Positions 1 through 9,482 of a DNA stretch of 64,000 nucleotides are shown piece after piece. The notes beneath the pieces are model-generated. The model saw only the letters and a list, made by a program, of their open reading frames with translations, ran no database searches and was not told where the DNA came from. The position numbers were made by a program, and so were the translations under genes. The stretch comes from Streptomyces sp. HSG2. GTDB lineage: Bacteria; Actinomycetota; Actinomycetes; Streptomycetales; Streptomycetaceae. How positions within the stretch are numbered: the stretch's first letter is position 1; every line of letters begins with the position of its first letter. The DNA is taken from the NCBI RefSeq assembly GCF_016598575.1, contig NZ_CP066801.1, positions 2,852,001 through 2,916,000 on the forward strand, read 5' to 3'.

Positions 1-372
1 CCATGCGGTCGGGCGCCGCCGAGGGGGCTCGAACGGGACGCCGGAGAACGGCGTGCGGGGGGCCGATCCCGGCGGCCCGGGCGGATCGGCGGCGGGCTGA
101 CCGCTTTCCGCGGCCGGGATCGCTCTCTGCCGCGGTACGGGTGCGGTCAACGTCCTGGTTCCTTCCGTCCCCCCGGCGTGGTGGGACGAGGGACTTCGAC
201 CCACCGACGGGGACCATAGCCGGTGGCGTCGGGGCGACGGAATGGCTCGGGACACGCGGGTCGGCGGTCGGAACCGGTCATATGTCGTGCTCATCGGCGC
301 GGTTGGTCGCCTGCCACCGCGGGTCGGGGGATGACGAAGGTCACGTCGGGTCGGGGCGAGGTGTCTCCCGGG
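1..372. other. Left-edge region without a supported gene
   Basis: I see no convincing coding frame here. An ATG on the minus strand at 4-2 could start a gene running leftwards out of the window, but only one codon is visible. The open frames crossing this stretch continue antisense through the methyltransferase gene and have no matching protein features. Confidence 0.4.
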
Positions 373-1242
373 TCACGTGGGCGCCGTCACGTCTGTCCCG
401 CGCGGGGCCCGGCGGGGGAAGGCCCCCGCCAGCGTGGCGGGCTCCACGGCCGCCCAGTCCACCGTCACCTCGCCCTGCCGCCAGCGCGCGGGACCGTCGA
501 CCACCGGCCACCGCGCGGCCAGGTCCCGCACCGCCCTGCCCCACCGCTGGCGGGCGCCGTAGGCGGCGTAGGGGGCCGCGGCAGCCCAGGCGTGGTCGAA
601 GTCCCGGAGGAACGCGTGTACGGGCTCGCCCGGCACGTTGCGGTGGATCAGCGCCTTCGGGAGGCGTTCCGCCAGGTCGGACGGGCGGTCCAGGGAGCCG
701 AGACGGGCGGCGAAGGTCACGGTGCGGGGCCCTTCGGGGCCGAGCGCGACCCACACGTGCCGGCGTCCGATCTCGTCGCAGGTGCCCTCGACCAGCAATC
801 CCCCCCTGGTGTGCTCCCCCGGTGGGGACAGCCGGGCGCAGAGCCGCCGCCAGACGTCGACGACCTCGGACTCGTCGTACTGGCGCAGCACGTTCGCCGC
901 GCGGATCAACAGCGGGCGCCGGGGCAACGGGACCTCGAAGCCGCCGTGTCGGAAACGCAACCCCTCCCGCGTGTGCGGTTCGGCCGCCGCGACCCGGTCC
1001 GGGTCGATCTCGACCCCCACCACTCGGGTGCCGGGGGCGACCGCGCGCAGTCGGAGGAGCAGTTCGACGGCCGTCCACGGCGCCGCGCCGAACCCGAGGT
1101 CCACGGTCACGGGGTCACCGGCGCGCCGGAGTTCCGCGCCGTGCGTGGCGGCGATCCACCGGTCCATGCGGCGCAGCCGGTTCGGGTGGGTCGTCCCGCG
1201 CGTGGCCGTGCCCACCGGGCGGGTCGGGGCGCGCTGTGTCAT
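373..1242 (-). CDS. Class I SAM-dependent methyltransferase
   Basis: A 289-residue protein with a Rossmann-type methyltransferase core. Motif I (VDLGFGAAPW, about residues 47-56) should bind S-adenosylmethionine, and the following strand VVGVEIDPDR ends in the acidic residues expected to hold the SAM ribose. The N-terminal 30 residues are basic and unstructured. The substrate cannot be inferred. The gene is transcribed alone and diverges from mshA; nothing in the sequence ties it to mycothiol synthesis. The ATG at 1242 precedes the whole fold and is the simplest start, although its ribosome binding site is weak. Confidence 0.85.
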   Translation of the reverse strand: MTQRAPTRPVGTATRGTTHPNRLRRMDRWIAATHGAELRRAGDPVTVDLGFGAAPWTAVELLLRLRAVAPGTRVVGVEIDPDRVAAAEPHTREGLRFRHGGFEVPLPRRPLLIRAANVLRQYDESEVVDVWRRLCARLSPPGEHTRGGLLVEGTCDEIGRRHVWVALGPEGPRTVTFAARLGSLDRPSDLAERLPKALIHRNVPGEPVHAFLRDFDHAWAAAAPYAAYGARQRWGRAVRDLAARWPVVDGPARWRQGEVTVDWAAVEPATLAGAFPRRAPRGTDVTAPT

Positions 1243-1651
1243 GCCTCCGAGGTTAGGCGCACCCGGCGAGGCGCGGACGTGTGGCCGGGAAGGGAAGCGG
1301 CGGGACCTCCGCGCTCCTCGCCCCCGCCCCCTCCTCGCCCCCGAATCCGACCCGGTTCCGACCCGGACCCGCCCGCCCCCGTCCTGCCGAGCCGGTGCGC
1401 GGGCCTCGTGGGCGCCTCGGCTCCTCGACCGTGCGTGGCCGCCGGTCGGTGGTGACGTTCGGACGGTAATCGTTCGGTAAAGAAGTCGCGGAGGGGAAGG
1501 AGTCGCGCCCGTCCCGTGTTGGAAGGGGGCGGAGGGCAGGCGCCCGCCGGGGCTCGCCGACCCGCAGCGCGGACCGGTCCGGGCGGGTGAGCGGTCGAAT
1601 CCACGTCCGACGCCACCGATTCGCCCACAGCACCGCCAGGAGGAGCGCCAC
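1243..1651. other. Intergenic region between the methyltransferase gene and mshA
   Basis: This divergent spacer of about 410 bases holds the candidate SigR promoter at 1494-1520 and the mshA ribosome binding site (AGGAGG at about 1638-1643). I see no gene or RNA in it. Confidence 0.5.
1494..1520 (+). promoter_or_regulatory. Candidate SigR-type promoter of mshA
   Basis: GGGAAG is followed after exactly 18 bases by GTTGG (GTT at 1518-1520). The published Streptomyces SigR consensus is GGAAT-N18-GTT, so there is one mismatch in the -35 element. mshA is a known SigR (thiol-oxidative stress) target in S. coelicolor. The predicted leader would be about 125 nt. The assignment rests on motif and context only. 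Confidence 0.5.
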
Positions 1652-2989
1652 GTGAGCCAGTACGCCGGCAGGCTCGGGCGTCGATCCCCGACCCTCGCTC
1701 CCCGACTGCGTCTTCACCGGCGTCCACGCCGGGTCGCGATGCTCTCCGTGCACACCTCGCCCCTGCACCAGCCGGGGACCGGCGACGCCGGTGGGATGAA
1801 CGTCTACATCGTGGAACTCGCGCGGCGCCTCGCCGCGATCGACGTGGAGGTGGAGATCTTCACGCGTTCCACGTCCGCCGCGTTGCCGCCGGCGGTGGAG
1901 ATGGCGCCCGGGGTGTTGGTCCGGCACATCGACGCGGGGCCCTACGAGGGGCTCGCCAAGGAGGAGCTTCCCGCCCAGCTCTGCGCGTTCACACACGGCG
2001 TGATGCGGGCCTGGGCCGGACACCGTCCGGGCCACTACGACCTGGTGCACTCCCACTACTGGCTCTCCGGGCACGTCGGCTGGCTCGCCGCCGAGCGCTG
2101 GGGCGCCCCGCTCGTGCACGCCATGCACACCATGGCGAAGGTCAAGAACGCCAGCCTGGCCGACGGGGACAGCCCGGAGCCGGCGGCGCGCGTCATCGGC
2201 GAGACCCAGGTGGTGGCCGCCTCCGACCGGCTGATAGCCAACACGGCCGAGGAGGGCGACGAGCTGGTCCGGCACTACGACGCCGATCCGGAGCGGGTGG
2301 CCGTGGTGCACCCCGGGGTGAATCTGGAGCGGTTCCGCCCGGCCGACGGTCGCGCGGCGGCCCGACAGCGCCTCGGTCTGCCCCAGGACGCCTTGATTCC
2401 GCTCTTCGCCGGTCGGATCCAACCTCTCAAGGCGCCCGACGTGCTGTTGCGGGCGGTCGCGGTCCTCCTGGAGCAGCGCCCAGAGTTGCGCAGCCGGCTG
2501 GTCGTCCCCGTCGTCGGAGGCCCCAGCGGCAGTGGCCTCGCCCGCCCGGAGGGTTTGCAGAAGCTGGCCGCGCGGCTGGGCGTCGCCGACGTGGTGCGTT
2601 TTCGGCCGCCGGTGGGCCAGGAGACGCTGGCCGACTGGTTCCGGGCCGCGTCCGTGCTGGTCGTGCCCTCGTACAGCGAGTCCTTCGGGCTGGTGGCGAT
2701 CGAGGCGCAGGCGGTCGGCACCCCGGTGCTCGCCGCGGCGGTCGGGGGGCTTCCCGTGGCGGTGCGCGACGGGCGCACCGGGTTCCTCGTCGCGGGCCAC
2801 GATCCCGCCGACTACGCCCGGGTGCTCCGCCGGTTCGCCGACGAGCCGGAGCTGACGCCGCGGCTGGGCGCCGCCGCGGCCCGTCACGCGCGTTGCTTCG
2901 GCTGGGACACCGCCGCCGCCGCGACGGCGGACGTGTACATGGCGGCCATGCAGGCGTACCGCCGTCGCGTACGCTCGCCGCATGTCTGA
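1652..2989 (+). CDS. mshA: D-inositol-3-phosphate glycosyltransferase MshA
   Basis: First committed enzyme of mycothiol synthesis: it transfers GlcNAc from UDP-GlcNAc to 1L-myo-inositol-1-phosphate. The 445 residues form a GT-B (family GT4) enzyme. The N-terminal domain shows the MshA acceptor loop [12 protein letters not shown] (about residues 36-47), and the C-terminal domain shows the nucleotide-sugar motif [12 protein letters not shown] with the two Glu of the EX7E signature. The GTG start is chosen for its AGGAGG 9 bases upstream. The stop overlaps the ATG of the YbjN-like gene, so the pair is probably translationally coupled. Length is normal for the family. Confidence 0.96.
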   Translation: MSQYAGRLGRRSPTLAPRLRLHRRPRRVAMLSVHTSPLHQPGTGDAGGMNVYIVELARRLAAIDVEVEIFTRSTSAALPPAVEMAPGVLVRHIDAGPYEGLAKEELPAQLCAFTHGVMRAWAGHRPGHYDLVHSHYWLSGHVGWLAAERWGAPLVHAMHTMAKVKNASLADGDSPEPAARVIGETQVVAASDRLIANTAEEGDELVRHYDADPERVAVVHPGVNLERFRPADGRAAARQRLGLPQDALIPLFAGRIQPLKAPDVLLRAVAVLLEQRPELRSRLVVPVVGGPSGSGLARPEGLQKLAARLGVADVVRFRPPVGQETLADWFRAASVLVVPSYSESFGLVAIEAQAVGTPVLAAAVGGLPVAVRDGRTGFLVAGHDPADYARVLRRFADEPELTPRLGAAAARHARCFGWDTAAAATADVYMAAMQAYRRRVRSPHV

Positions 2990-3509
2990 CGTACAGCGGG
3001 CGGCGGAGGCCGTCGAGGGCGCCCTCCGGGACACCGAGGCGGAGTGGGAGAGCCCCGAGCCCGGCACCTACGTCGTCCGACTCCCCGGCACGCGCAAGCT
3101 CGCCACGACGGTCTCCCTGATCCTCGGGCGGCACACGCTCTCCCTGAACGCCTTCGTCATCCGTCGCCCGGACGAGAACGAGGCCGGTGTCCATCGCTGG
3201 CTGCTGGAGCGCAATCCACGCCTGTACGGGGTGAGCTACGCGGTCGACCACCTGGGAGACGTGTATGTGACGGCCCGGGTGTCGCTGGCCTCGGTCACCG
3301 CGGACGAGATCGACCGTCTCCTCGGTCAGACCCTGGAGGCGGCCGACGGCGCCTTCGACAGTCTCCTGGAGCGTGGCTTCGCCACCGCGATCCGCAAGGA
3401 GTACGCCTGGCGGGTGTCGCGGGGCGAGTCCACCCGGAACCTGGAGGCGTTCGCCCACCTGACCCGGGGCCCCTCCGACGGGCCTCGGGGCCGGCGGCCG
3501 TCCGTTTGA
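2982..3509 (+). CDS. YbjN domain-containing protein
   Basis: A 175-residue soluble protein of the YbjN type (related to type III secretion chaperone-like folds). The recognisable stretches are the central strands around [20 protein letters not shown] and the helical segment with the conserved [12 protein letters not shown]. It is commonly found next to mshA in actinobacteria, and here its ATG lies inside the last codons of mshA, so the two are co-transcribed. Its function is unknown; a link to mycothiol metabolism is suggested only by this gene neighbourhood. The last ~15 residues are a basic tail. Confidence 0.85.
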   Translation: MSDVQRAAEAVEGALRDTEAEWESPEPGTYVVRLPGTRKLATTVSLILGRHTLSLNAFVIRRPDENEAGVHRWLLERNPRLYGVSYAVDHLGDVYVTARVSLASVTADEIDRLLGQTLEAADGAFDSLLERGFATAIRKEYAWRVSRGESTRNLEAFAHLTRGPSDGPRGRRPSV

Positions 3510-3531
3510 GTCCGGTGGGTCCGATCCCCGG

Positions 3532-4881
3532 TCAGCCCGCGGCGGCCTCGGAGCCCGCCGGGGCCCGATCCCGGGCGGCCCCCGCGACGCCCGGCGGCGC
3601 GGTCTCCGGCCGGGCGGCCGGCGCGACCGGTCCCGTCTCCGGGCCGGCCGGGACGTTCCGCATCAGGAGCGCGTATCCGATCCCCGCGACGGTGCCGACG
3701 ACCGCGCACATCCCCCACAGCCAGGGGGCCCCGAGCCGGTCGATGACGACCCCGGCGACGAGGGGAGCCACCAGGGACGCCACAGACCAGGACAGGTTGT
3801 GCATACCCTGATACCGCCCGCGGCCGTGGACCGGGGACAGGCGCACCACGAGCCCGGTGTGGGTGGGGGCGTAGACGATCTCGGCCAGCGTCCACACGCA
3901 CACCGCCAGCGCGAACGCTCCGACCGCGCCGGCGAACGCCGTGAGCCCGAAGCCGTACCCGGCCACGACGGAGGAGACGACCAGCAGCAGACGAGGGTCG
4001 CGGTGCTCGATCAGTCGGGTCACGGGGATCTGCAAGGCGATGATGAGCAGACCGTTGACGGCGATCACCATGCCGTAGTCCGCCGGGGAGAACCCCGCCT
4101 TGCCCATGGCCACCGGGAGTCCCACCATGCCCTGCTGGAACACCATCGCGACCAGGAAGGAGAGCGTGACCACGCCCATGAAGCGGCTGTCCCGCACCAC
4201 GGTGCCCAGCGAGACGGCGTCGGGACCGGGACCCGGGCCGCCGCGGGGCCCGCCGCTCGTCGCGGCGGCCCCACCCGGGCGCGTCTCGGGCAGCTTCGCG
4301 AAGATCACGAGCGCGCAGGCCAAGGTCATCCCGGCCTCGACAAGGAATCCGGCGAGGTAGCTGTACTCGGCGAGGAACCCGGCCGCCGTGGAGGACACGG
4401 CGAAACCCAGGTTGATGGCCCAGTAGTTGAGGGAGAACGCCCGAATCCGGTCCTCCGGCCGCACGATGTCGGCCATCATCGCCTGCACCGCCGGGCGGGA
4501 GGCGCTGGAGGCCGCGCCGACCAGGAACGCCACCCCCGCTATGGCGATCGGGTCCCGCATGAACCCCAGCACCGCGACCGAGACGGCGGTGGACACCTGG
4601 GCCACGAGCAGCGTCGGCCGCCGGCCGAGCCTGTCGGTCATCACCCCGGCGCCCAGGGAGGCCAGCACGCCGCCCAGCCCGTGGAGGGCGGCGACCAGCC
4701 CCGCGTACGAGGCGGAGTAGCCCCGGTCCAGAGTCAGGTACAGCGCCATGAAGGTGGCGACGAAGGCGCCGAGGCGATTGACCAGGGTGCTGAGCCACAG
4801 CCACCAGAAGGCACGGGGCAGACCCGAGACGGACTCGCGGACGGCGCGTCCCGCGCGGACGAACGGCATAGACCCCCCCAT
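3532..4881 (-). CDS. MFS transporter (12-TM exporter family)
   Basis: A 449-residue polytopic membrane protein. It has the typical first-helix region (FWWLWLSTLVNRLGAF) and the MFS loop 2-3 signature GVMTDRLGRRPTLL at about residues 78-91. A central cytoplasmic Gly/Pro-rich loop (about 205-222) separates two six-helix bundles. It resembles the Streptomyces MDR-type group (MdtH-like), but the substrate cannot be read from sequence. The start ATG is 5 bases after GGAGGT. The gene converges on the mshA operon with only about 20 bases between the stops. Confidence 0.88.
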   Translation of the reverse strand: MGGSMPFVRAGRAVRESVSGLPRAFWWLWLSTLVNRLGAFVATFMALYLTLDRGYSASYAGLVAALHGLGGVLASLGAGVMTDRLGRRPTLLVAQVSTAVSVAVLGFMRDPIAIAGVAFLVGAASSASRPAVQAMMADIVRPEDRIRAFSLNYWAINLGFAVSSTAAGFLAEYSYLAGFLVEAGMTLACALVIFAKLPETRPGGAAATSGGPRGGPGPGPDAVSLGTVVRDSRFMGVVTLSFLVAMVFQQGMVGLPVAMGKAGFSPADYGMVIAVNGLLIIALQIPVTRLIEHRDPRLLLVVSSVVAGYGFGLTAFAGAVGAFALAVCVWTLAEIVYAPTHTGLVVRLSPVHGRGRYQGMHNLSWSVASLVAPLVAGVVIDRLGAPWLWGMCAVVGTVAGIGYALLMRNVPAGPETGPVAPAARPETAPPGVAGAARDRAPAGSEAAAG

Positions 4882-5056
4882 GGACCACCTCCGCGCCGAG
4901 ACCGGCGCGGCCCACCCCGCGCCGTAAGCGGCGCAATGGCTCTGCGTACATTACGACTCGGTGGTCGGGAAGTCACTCGCCTTTCGGCCGTACGGGTGAT
5001 GGAGCCCCCGTCCCTCGGGACGTCGGGTCGCGGGGGGCGTCGATTAGGCTCTGGGT

Positions 5057-5815
5057 ATGGCCGACGCACCGTACAAGCTGATCCTCCTCCGCCACGGCGA
5101 GAGCGAGTGGAACGAGAAGAACCTGTTCACCGGCTGGGTGGACGTCAACCTCACCCCAAAGGGCGAGCGGGAGGCGACGCGCGGCGGCGAGCTGCTCGGG
5201 AGCGCCGGTCTGCTGCCCGACGTGGTCCACACCTCGCTCCAGAAACGGGCCGTCCGCACCGCCCAGTTGGCCCTGGAGGCCGCGGACCGCCTCTGGATCC
5301 CGGTCCACCGCTCCTGGCGACTGAACGAGCGCCACTACGGCGCGCTCCAGGGGAAGGACAAGGCGCAGACTCTCGCCGAGTTCGGCGAGGAGCAGTTCAT
5401 GCTGTGGCGCCGCTCCTACGACACCCCGCCGCCGGCCCTGGCCGACGACGCCCCCTTCTCGCAGTTCTCCGACCCCCGCTACGCCCAGCTCCCGCCGGAG
5501 CTGCGCCCGCGCACGGAGTGCCTGAAGGACGTGGTCGGGCGCATGCTCCCGTACTGGTTCGACGCGATCGTCCCCGACCTCGGCGCCGGTCGCACGGTGC
5601 TGGTGGCCGCGCACGGCAACAGCCTCCGTGCGCTGGTCAAGCACCTCGACGGCGTCTCGGACACCGACATCGCGGGTCTCAACATCCCCACCGGCATTCC
5701 CCTGGCCTACGAGCTGAACGCCGACTTCGAGCCGGTCACGCCGGGCGGACGCTACCTGGACCCGGACGCCGCCGCGGCGGCCATCGAGCGGGTCCGGAAC
5801 CAGGGCAAGAACTGA
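5057..5815 (+). CDS. gpmA: 2,3-bisphosphoglycerate-dependent phosphoglycerate mutase
   Basis: Glycolytic enzyme interconverting 3- and 2-phosphoglycerate through a phosphohistidine. The 252 residues show the catalytic [10 protein letters not shown] at 10-19 (nucleophile His13), the [13 protein letters not shown] segment, the acid [12 protein letters not shown], and the second histidine in [10 protein letters not shown] near residue 187. Length and motifs are standard for the dPGM family. It is monocistronic and is followed by a strong terminator hairpin. A second, related mutase elsewhere in the genome cannot be excluded from this window. Confidence 0.97.
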   Translation: MADAPYKLILLRHGESEWNEKNLFTGWVDVNLTPKGEREATRGGELLGSAGLLPDVVHTSLQKRAVRTAQLALEAADRLWIPVHRSWRLNERHYGALQGKDKAQTLAEFGEEQFMLWRRSYDTPPPALADDAPFSQFSDPRYAQLPPELRPRTECLKDVVGRMLPYWFDAIVPDLGAGRTVLVAAHGNSLRALVKHLDGVSDTDIAGLNIPTGIPLAYELNADFEPVTPGGRYLDPDAAAAAIERVRNQGKN

Positions 5816-5821
5816 CGCGCC

Positions 5822-5858
5822 CCGGACGGCCCGGTCCGTCGGCGACCGGGCCGTCCGG
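5822..5858 (+). terminator. Hairpin terminator of gpmA
   Basis: A perfect 15-bp stem (CCGGACGGCCCGGTC with its complement at 5844-5858) around a 7-base loop, starting 6 bases after the gpmA stop. It has no U-tract, as is usual for Streptomyces terminators. It also faces the 3' end of the gadC remnant. Confidence 0.8.
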
Positions 5859-5893
5859 CTCCGCGGCGCTCCGCCCCCTCCGGGGGCGGGACG

Positions 5894-6343
5894 TCAGTCG
5901 CCCCCGGCCGATCCGGCGTTCCGTCGGCCCGGTCGTCGCAAGTGGTACACGACGAGCGGAACGCCGGTCATCACGCCCGTCCCGACGACCATGAGCAGCA
6001 CGTAGCCGGTCGGGCTGCCCACCGGCAGTTGCTCGGGCGGCACGAAGGAGACGACGAAGGCGAAGCCCACGGCCAGGAGACCGACGCCCGCGAAGCCCGC
6101 CACGCCGGCGAATCCACCGGGGACGCGGAACCCCCGGGGCAGCTGGGGTCGAGTGCGCCGCAGCCGGATGGCCGCCGCGTACATCAGCGCGTACATGATG
6201 ATGTAGAAGAACATGGTCAGCTCCTCCACCGCCAGGGCGGGGAGTCCGCGCAGGTCGGTGACGACGCCGGCCGCCGTCATCACGCCCAACGTTCCCGCGG
6301 TGAGCGTCCCGGTGCCTCGCCGCGGGGCGGCGCGGGGGGCCAT
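5894..6343 (-). pseudogene. gadC: Internally deleted glutamate/GABA antiporter (gadC remnant)
   Basis: The frame encodes only 149 residues, whereas GadC-type APC antiporters have about 480-510. Residues 11-45 resemble the first GadC helix (LTAGTLGVMTAAGVVTD). From about residue 48 the sequence jumps to the last part of the family: RRTRPQLPRGFRVPGG, VSFVPPEQLP, then a final helix with VLLMVVGTGVMTGVPLVVY. Roughly ten central membrane helices are missing while the frame is preserved. The ATG overlaps the gadB stop by one base (TGATG), so the intact ancestor was a gadB-gadC operon. The product cannot form a normal APC fold and is most likely non-functional. Confidence 0.8.
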
Positions 6344-7716
6344 CAGTGGTGGAAGCCGGGTTCCGTCCGGGCCGATCGGGAGCGGCGGCCGAGGTGGGCG
6401 ACGGCGGCTCGGACGTCGTCCGCGAGCATCGCGACCTTGTCGTGGCTGGTGCCGTGGCGGACGAGGACCCGCTGGGTGACGGTCTCCTGCCGGTCGGGCG
6501 GCAGCGGATACGCGGGCACCTGCCAGCCGCGCAGCCGCAGCCGCTCGCTGAGGTCGTACAGGCTGAATCCGGCCGACCCCGGGTCGTCCAGGGTCCAGGC
6601 GACCGCCGGGAGCGCGTCGTGTCCGTCGTGGAGCACCCGGAACGGGCCCATCTCCGCGATCCGCGCGGCGAGGAAGCGGGCGCTGTGGGCGGTCGTCTCG
6701 TGGATCGCCTGGTAGCCCTGGCGGCCCAGTCGCAGCAGGTTGTAGTACTGGGCGACGACCTCGCCCGCCGGACGGGAGAAGCTGAGGCCGAAGGTCGGGG
6801 TCGCTCCGCCGAGGTAGTCGATCTCGAAGACGAGATCCTCCGGGAGCAGCTCCGGCGAGCGCCAGAGCACCCATCCCACGCTGAGCGGCGCCATGCCGTA
6901 CTTGTGGCCCGAGGTGTTGATCGACGCCACTCGCGGCAGGCGGAAGTCCCAGACGAGTTCGGGTTGGAGGAAGGGCGCGATGAAGCCGCCGCTGGCGGCG
7001 TCGACGTGCAGGGGGACGTCGACGCCCGTCTCGGCCTGGATCGCGTCGAGTTCGGCGGACAGCTCCGCCACCGGCTCGTAGTGGCCGGTGAAGGTCACGC
7101 CGAGGATGGCGACGACGCCGATGGTGTTCTCGTCCACGTGGCGGCGGAGCTGGTGCGGGCGCAGTCCGGTCGCCTCCGGTTCCAGCGGTACCCGCCGCAA
7201 CTCGACGTCGAAGTAGCGCGCGAACTTCTCCCAGCAGACGTGCACCGGCCCGCAGACCAGATTGGGGCGGTCGGTGGGGCGGTCCGAGGACCGGCGGCGC
7301 GACTTCATGGCGATGCCCGCCAGCATCGCGGCCTCCGACGAACCCGTGGTGGAGCATCCGACCGCCGCCCCGCCCTCCGGGGCGTTCCAGAGGTCGGCGA
7401 GGATGCGGAGGCAGCGGGACTCGATCTCCGCCGTCCGCGGGTAGGCGTCCCGGTCCATCAGGTTCTTCCCGATGCAGGCGTCCATCAGCTCGCGCACCTC
7501 CGGCTCGACCCAGGTGGTGCAGAAGGTCGCGAAGTTCTGCGCCGCGTTGGCCTCCAGCGCCAGTTCGTCCTGGATCAGGGTGCGCACGGCGCGCGGGGGG
7601 TTGCGGTGTTCGGGGATCCGGAACTTCGGCAGGGTCCGGTCGCTGATCGGCAGTGCGTAGATGTCGGTGAAGGGGTCCACCCCTTCACCGACACCGTCCG
7701 TCCTGTGCAACGCCAC
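6343..7716 (-). CDS. gadB: Glutamate decarboxylase
   Basis: PLP enzyme converting glutamate to GABA plus CO2 with consumption of a proton; part of acid tolerance and GABA metabolism. The 457-residue protein has the group II decarboxylase landmarks: GCSTTGSSEAAMLAG near the phosphate-binding region, HVDAASGGF, and INTSGHKYG with the Schiff-base lysine at about residue 272 (E. coli GadB uses Lys276). The GTG at 7716 is chosen because GGGAGGAG sits 6 bases upstream and the conserved N-terminus begins just after it; the frame is open further upstream but reads as non-coding. It overlaps the gadC remnant by one base. Confidence 0.95.
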   Translation of the reverse strand: MALHRTDGVGEGVDPFTDIYALPISDRTLPKFRIPEHRNPPRAVRTLIQDELALEANAAQNFATFCTTWVEPEVRELMDACIGKNLMDRDAYPRTAEIESRCLRILADLWNAPEGGAAVGCSTTGSSEAAMLAGIAMKSRRRSSDRPTDRPNLVCGPVHVCWEKFARYFDVELRRVPLEPEATGLRPHQLRRHVDENTIGVVAILGVTFTGHYEPVAELSAELDAIQAETGVDVPLHVDAASGGFIAPFLQPELVWDFRLPRVASINTSGHKYGMAPLSVGWVLWRSPELLPEDLVFEIDYLGGATPTFGLSFSRPAGEVVAQYYNLLRLGRQGYQAIHETTAHSARFLAARIAEMGPFRVLHDGHDALPAVAWTLDDPGSAGFSLYDLSERLRLRGWQVPAYPLPPDRQETVTQRVLVRHGTSHDKVAMLADDVRAAVAHLGRRSRSARTEPGFHH

Positions 7717-7960
7717 GCCGTGCTCCTCCCTCGACGGCACCCCGCCTGGACGCCGGACTCCGCTCATCCTGGTGCGCGGCGGTCGTCGAGTCGGCCCGAC
7801 GCCACCGTGGGGCGCGGGTGATCGACCGGTTGGGGGACATCGGGAACCGCTCCGGCGCGTGCCCTCGGACGTGGCCGGTTTGCGCGCCTCCCGTCGGGTG
7901 GGGCCGGGTGGCTCATGGTATACCGGTCGCGCTCGACCAGCGCCCACCGAGAGGAACAGC

Positions 7961-8383
7961 GTGATCATTCCCCGTACCGGTTACGTCCCCACCGCCGAGG
8001 ACCGGGAGAGTCTCGACGCGTGGTTCGAGGGGTACGACGCGCACACCCTGCGAAACGACGTCGCGCGGATGGCGGACATGGCGGTCTTCCCGCTCAACGT
8101 GATCAGCGACGGCCCTGCGGGCGGTGCCGCGGGGCAGTGGGATCGCGAGCGGTTCGTCGCGACCATGGAGCGGGTGGGGGGAGACGGCGATCAGGAGGTG
8201 ACGTTCCGCAACACCCGGACGCCCGTCTTCCTCTCGGCTTCCGTCGCCGTCGTCTTCACCCACTCCTCGGTGACCGTGGGCGAGACGACCCACGAGATGG
8301 ACTACGCCGACGTCCTCCTGCGCCGGGAGGGCGGTTGGGCGTTCCAGACGATGATCCAGAGCGGCTGGGCCGAGATGCTCTGA
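7961..8383 (+). CDS. SnoaL/NTF2-like protein of unknown function
   Basis: A 140-residue protein predicted to adopt the small alpha+beta cone fold of the SnoaL/DUF4440 group. It has N-terminal helices with a central DAHTLRNDVARMADM, then strands ending in YADVLLRREGGWAFQTMIQ. Such proteins are small-molecule binding or enzymatic and rarely predictable. The GTG start is chosen for the GAGAGGAA 5-10 bases upstream and because homologous structure begins there. It is divergent from gadB and ends in a short tandem repeat and a terminator. Confidence 0.7.
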   Translation: MIIPRTGYVPTAEDRESLDAWFEGYDAHTLRNDVARMADMAVFPLNVISDGPAGGAAGQWDRERFVATMERVGGDGDQEVTFRNTRTPVFLSASVAVVFTHSSVTVGETTHEMDYADVLLRREGGWAFQTMIQSGWAEML

Positions 8384-8408
8384 CCGCTCCGACCGCTCCG
8401 ACCGCTCC
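8382..8408 (+). repeat. Three tandem copies of the 9-mer GACCGCTCC
   Basis: The 9-base unit occurs three times without interruption, starting inside the stop codon of the SnoaL-like gene, and a fourth partial copy (GACC) follows. In the third position of the repeat it would encode DRSDRSDRS if read through. Confidence 0.85.
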
Positions 8409-8444
8409 GACCCGGCGGCCCCCGGCTCCGGCGCCGCGCATGGA

Positions 8445-8479
8445 CCTCCGCCCCCTGCCGCACCCGCCGGGGGCGGAGG
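8445..8479. terminator. Bidirectional hairpin terminator
   Basis: An 11-bp perfect stem (CCTCCGCCCCC and its complement) with a 13-base loop between the convergent SnoaL-like gene and the DUF2637-like gene. Confidence 0.6.
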
Positions 8480-8527
8480 CCGGGGCCCTCGGACGACCAC
8501 GCGTGCCCTGGGTCCCACCCGGACCGG

Positions 8528-9169
8528 TCAGGCGGTCGACCGCTTGGCCGTGGCCGCGTGGCGGGGTCGGTGACGGCCGGAGATCTGGCCGACCAGCTCC
8601 CACAGGCAGACCACGGCGGTGACCGGGGGGATACCGAAGACCACCCAGGCCAGCAGGGCGGGGGAGGTGTTGCCGACGCAGAGGGCCACCGCCATCGCCG
8701 ACGCCGCCAACACCACGCCCCAGGAGCGCCTCGCCGCCTGTTGCTGGACGGCGGCGCGCACGACGGAGAGGGCGGCGACCAGCCACGGTCCGAACACCGT
8801 CAGCGGCCAGTAGCGGGCCATCGAGTCCGGCAACACCGCCGAGGCGATACCCGACAGTTGGTAGTACGAGTAGGCCACCGACCAGACGAGCATGGCCAAG
8901 GCGCTCAGCGACACGGAGACGACCAGCAGCGTCACATGCCCGACACGCCGGTCGCGTCCCGGGCTCCGGGCCTCCCGGCGCACCCGCCGGCGGTTGTTCC
9001 TGCGGCGGGGCGCGGTGGCGAGGGGCACGGTCGTGGTCGTCTCGGCGGGCTGGGCGGACAGCAACCGGGCCAGCTCCTCCGCCGGGTCCCAGTCGGGCTG
9101 TGCGAGGTCGGAGTCCGGGGGGTCCCAGGCGTAGGGGTGGAGGTCGACGTCGTGCTGGATCCTCTCCAT
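8528..9169 (-). CDS. DUF2637-like membrane protein
   Basis: About 213 residues: a soluble N-terminus with the recognisable ERIQHDVDLHPYAWDPPD opening, an Arg-rich linker, then four hydrophobic segments beginning with VGHVTLLVVSVSLSALAMLVW. This is the arrangement of Streptomyces DUF2637 (SpdA/transfer-like) membrane proteins, some of which are plasmid-spread related, but no transfer genes are nearby. The function is unknown. The ATG at 9169 is chosen because the conserved part begins there. A GTG at 9271 would add 34 basic residues and cannot be excluded. Confidence 0.7.
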   Translation of the reverse strand: MERIQHDVDLHPYAWDPPDSDLAQPDWDPAEELARLLSAQPAETTTTVPLATAPRRRNNRRRVRREARSPGRDRRVGHVTLLVVSVSLSALAMLVWSVAYSYYQLSGIASAVLPDSMARYWPLTVFGPWLVAALSVVRAAVQQQAARRSWGVVLAASAMAVALCVGNTSPALLAWVVFGIPPVTAVVCLWELVGQISGRHRPRHAATAKRSTA

Positions 9170-9459
9170 CAGTCGCCGTGCGGATCGGCCGAGGCCCGCC
9201 CGCCGTCGGGTTTCCCCGCTCCGCTTCCCGGTGCCGGGGCGCCGAGGGGAGTACGGCGTGTTTCGGGCCACTTTTCGTCGAAGGGGGTCACGACGGGACT
9301 AACGACGCGGGTCGGAGGCCGGGTTGTGCGGCATTCGAGGGAAAAGCCGTCCGGGCGACGTGTCGATCCCGATGGGCGTCCCCTCCGCCGAAGCCGGCTC
9401 CGGTACGGTCTGCCGGCTCCCCGCACCCGCTGCCGGCCCGGGCCCCCGGAAGGGCGGGC

Positions 9460-9479
9460 CCCGAGCCCGGGGGCTCGGG
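9460..9479 (-). terminator. Hairpin terminator of phoU
   Basis: CCCGAGCCC and GGGCTCGGG form a compact GC stem directly behind the phoU stop codon on the minus strand. Confidence 0.5.
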
Positions 9480-9482
9480 CGG

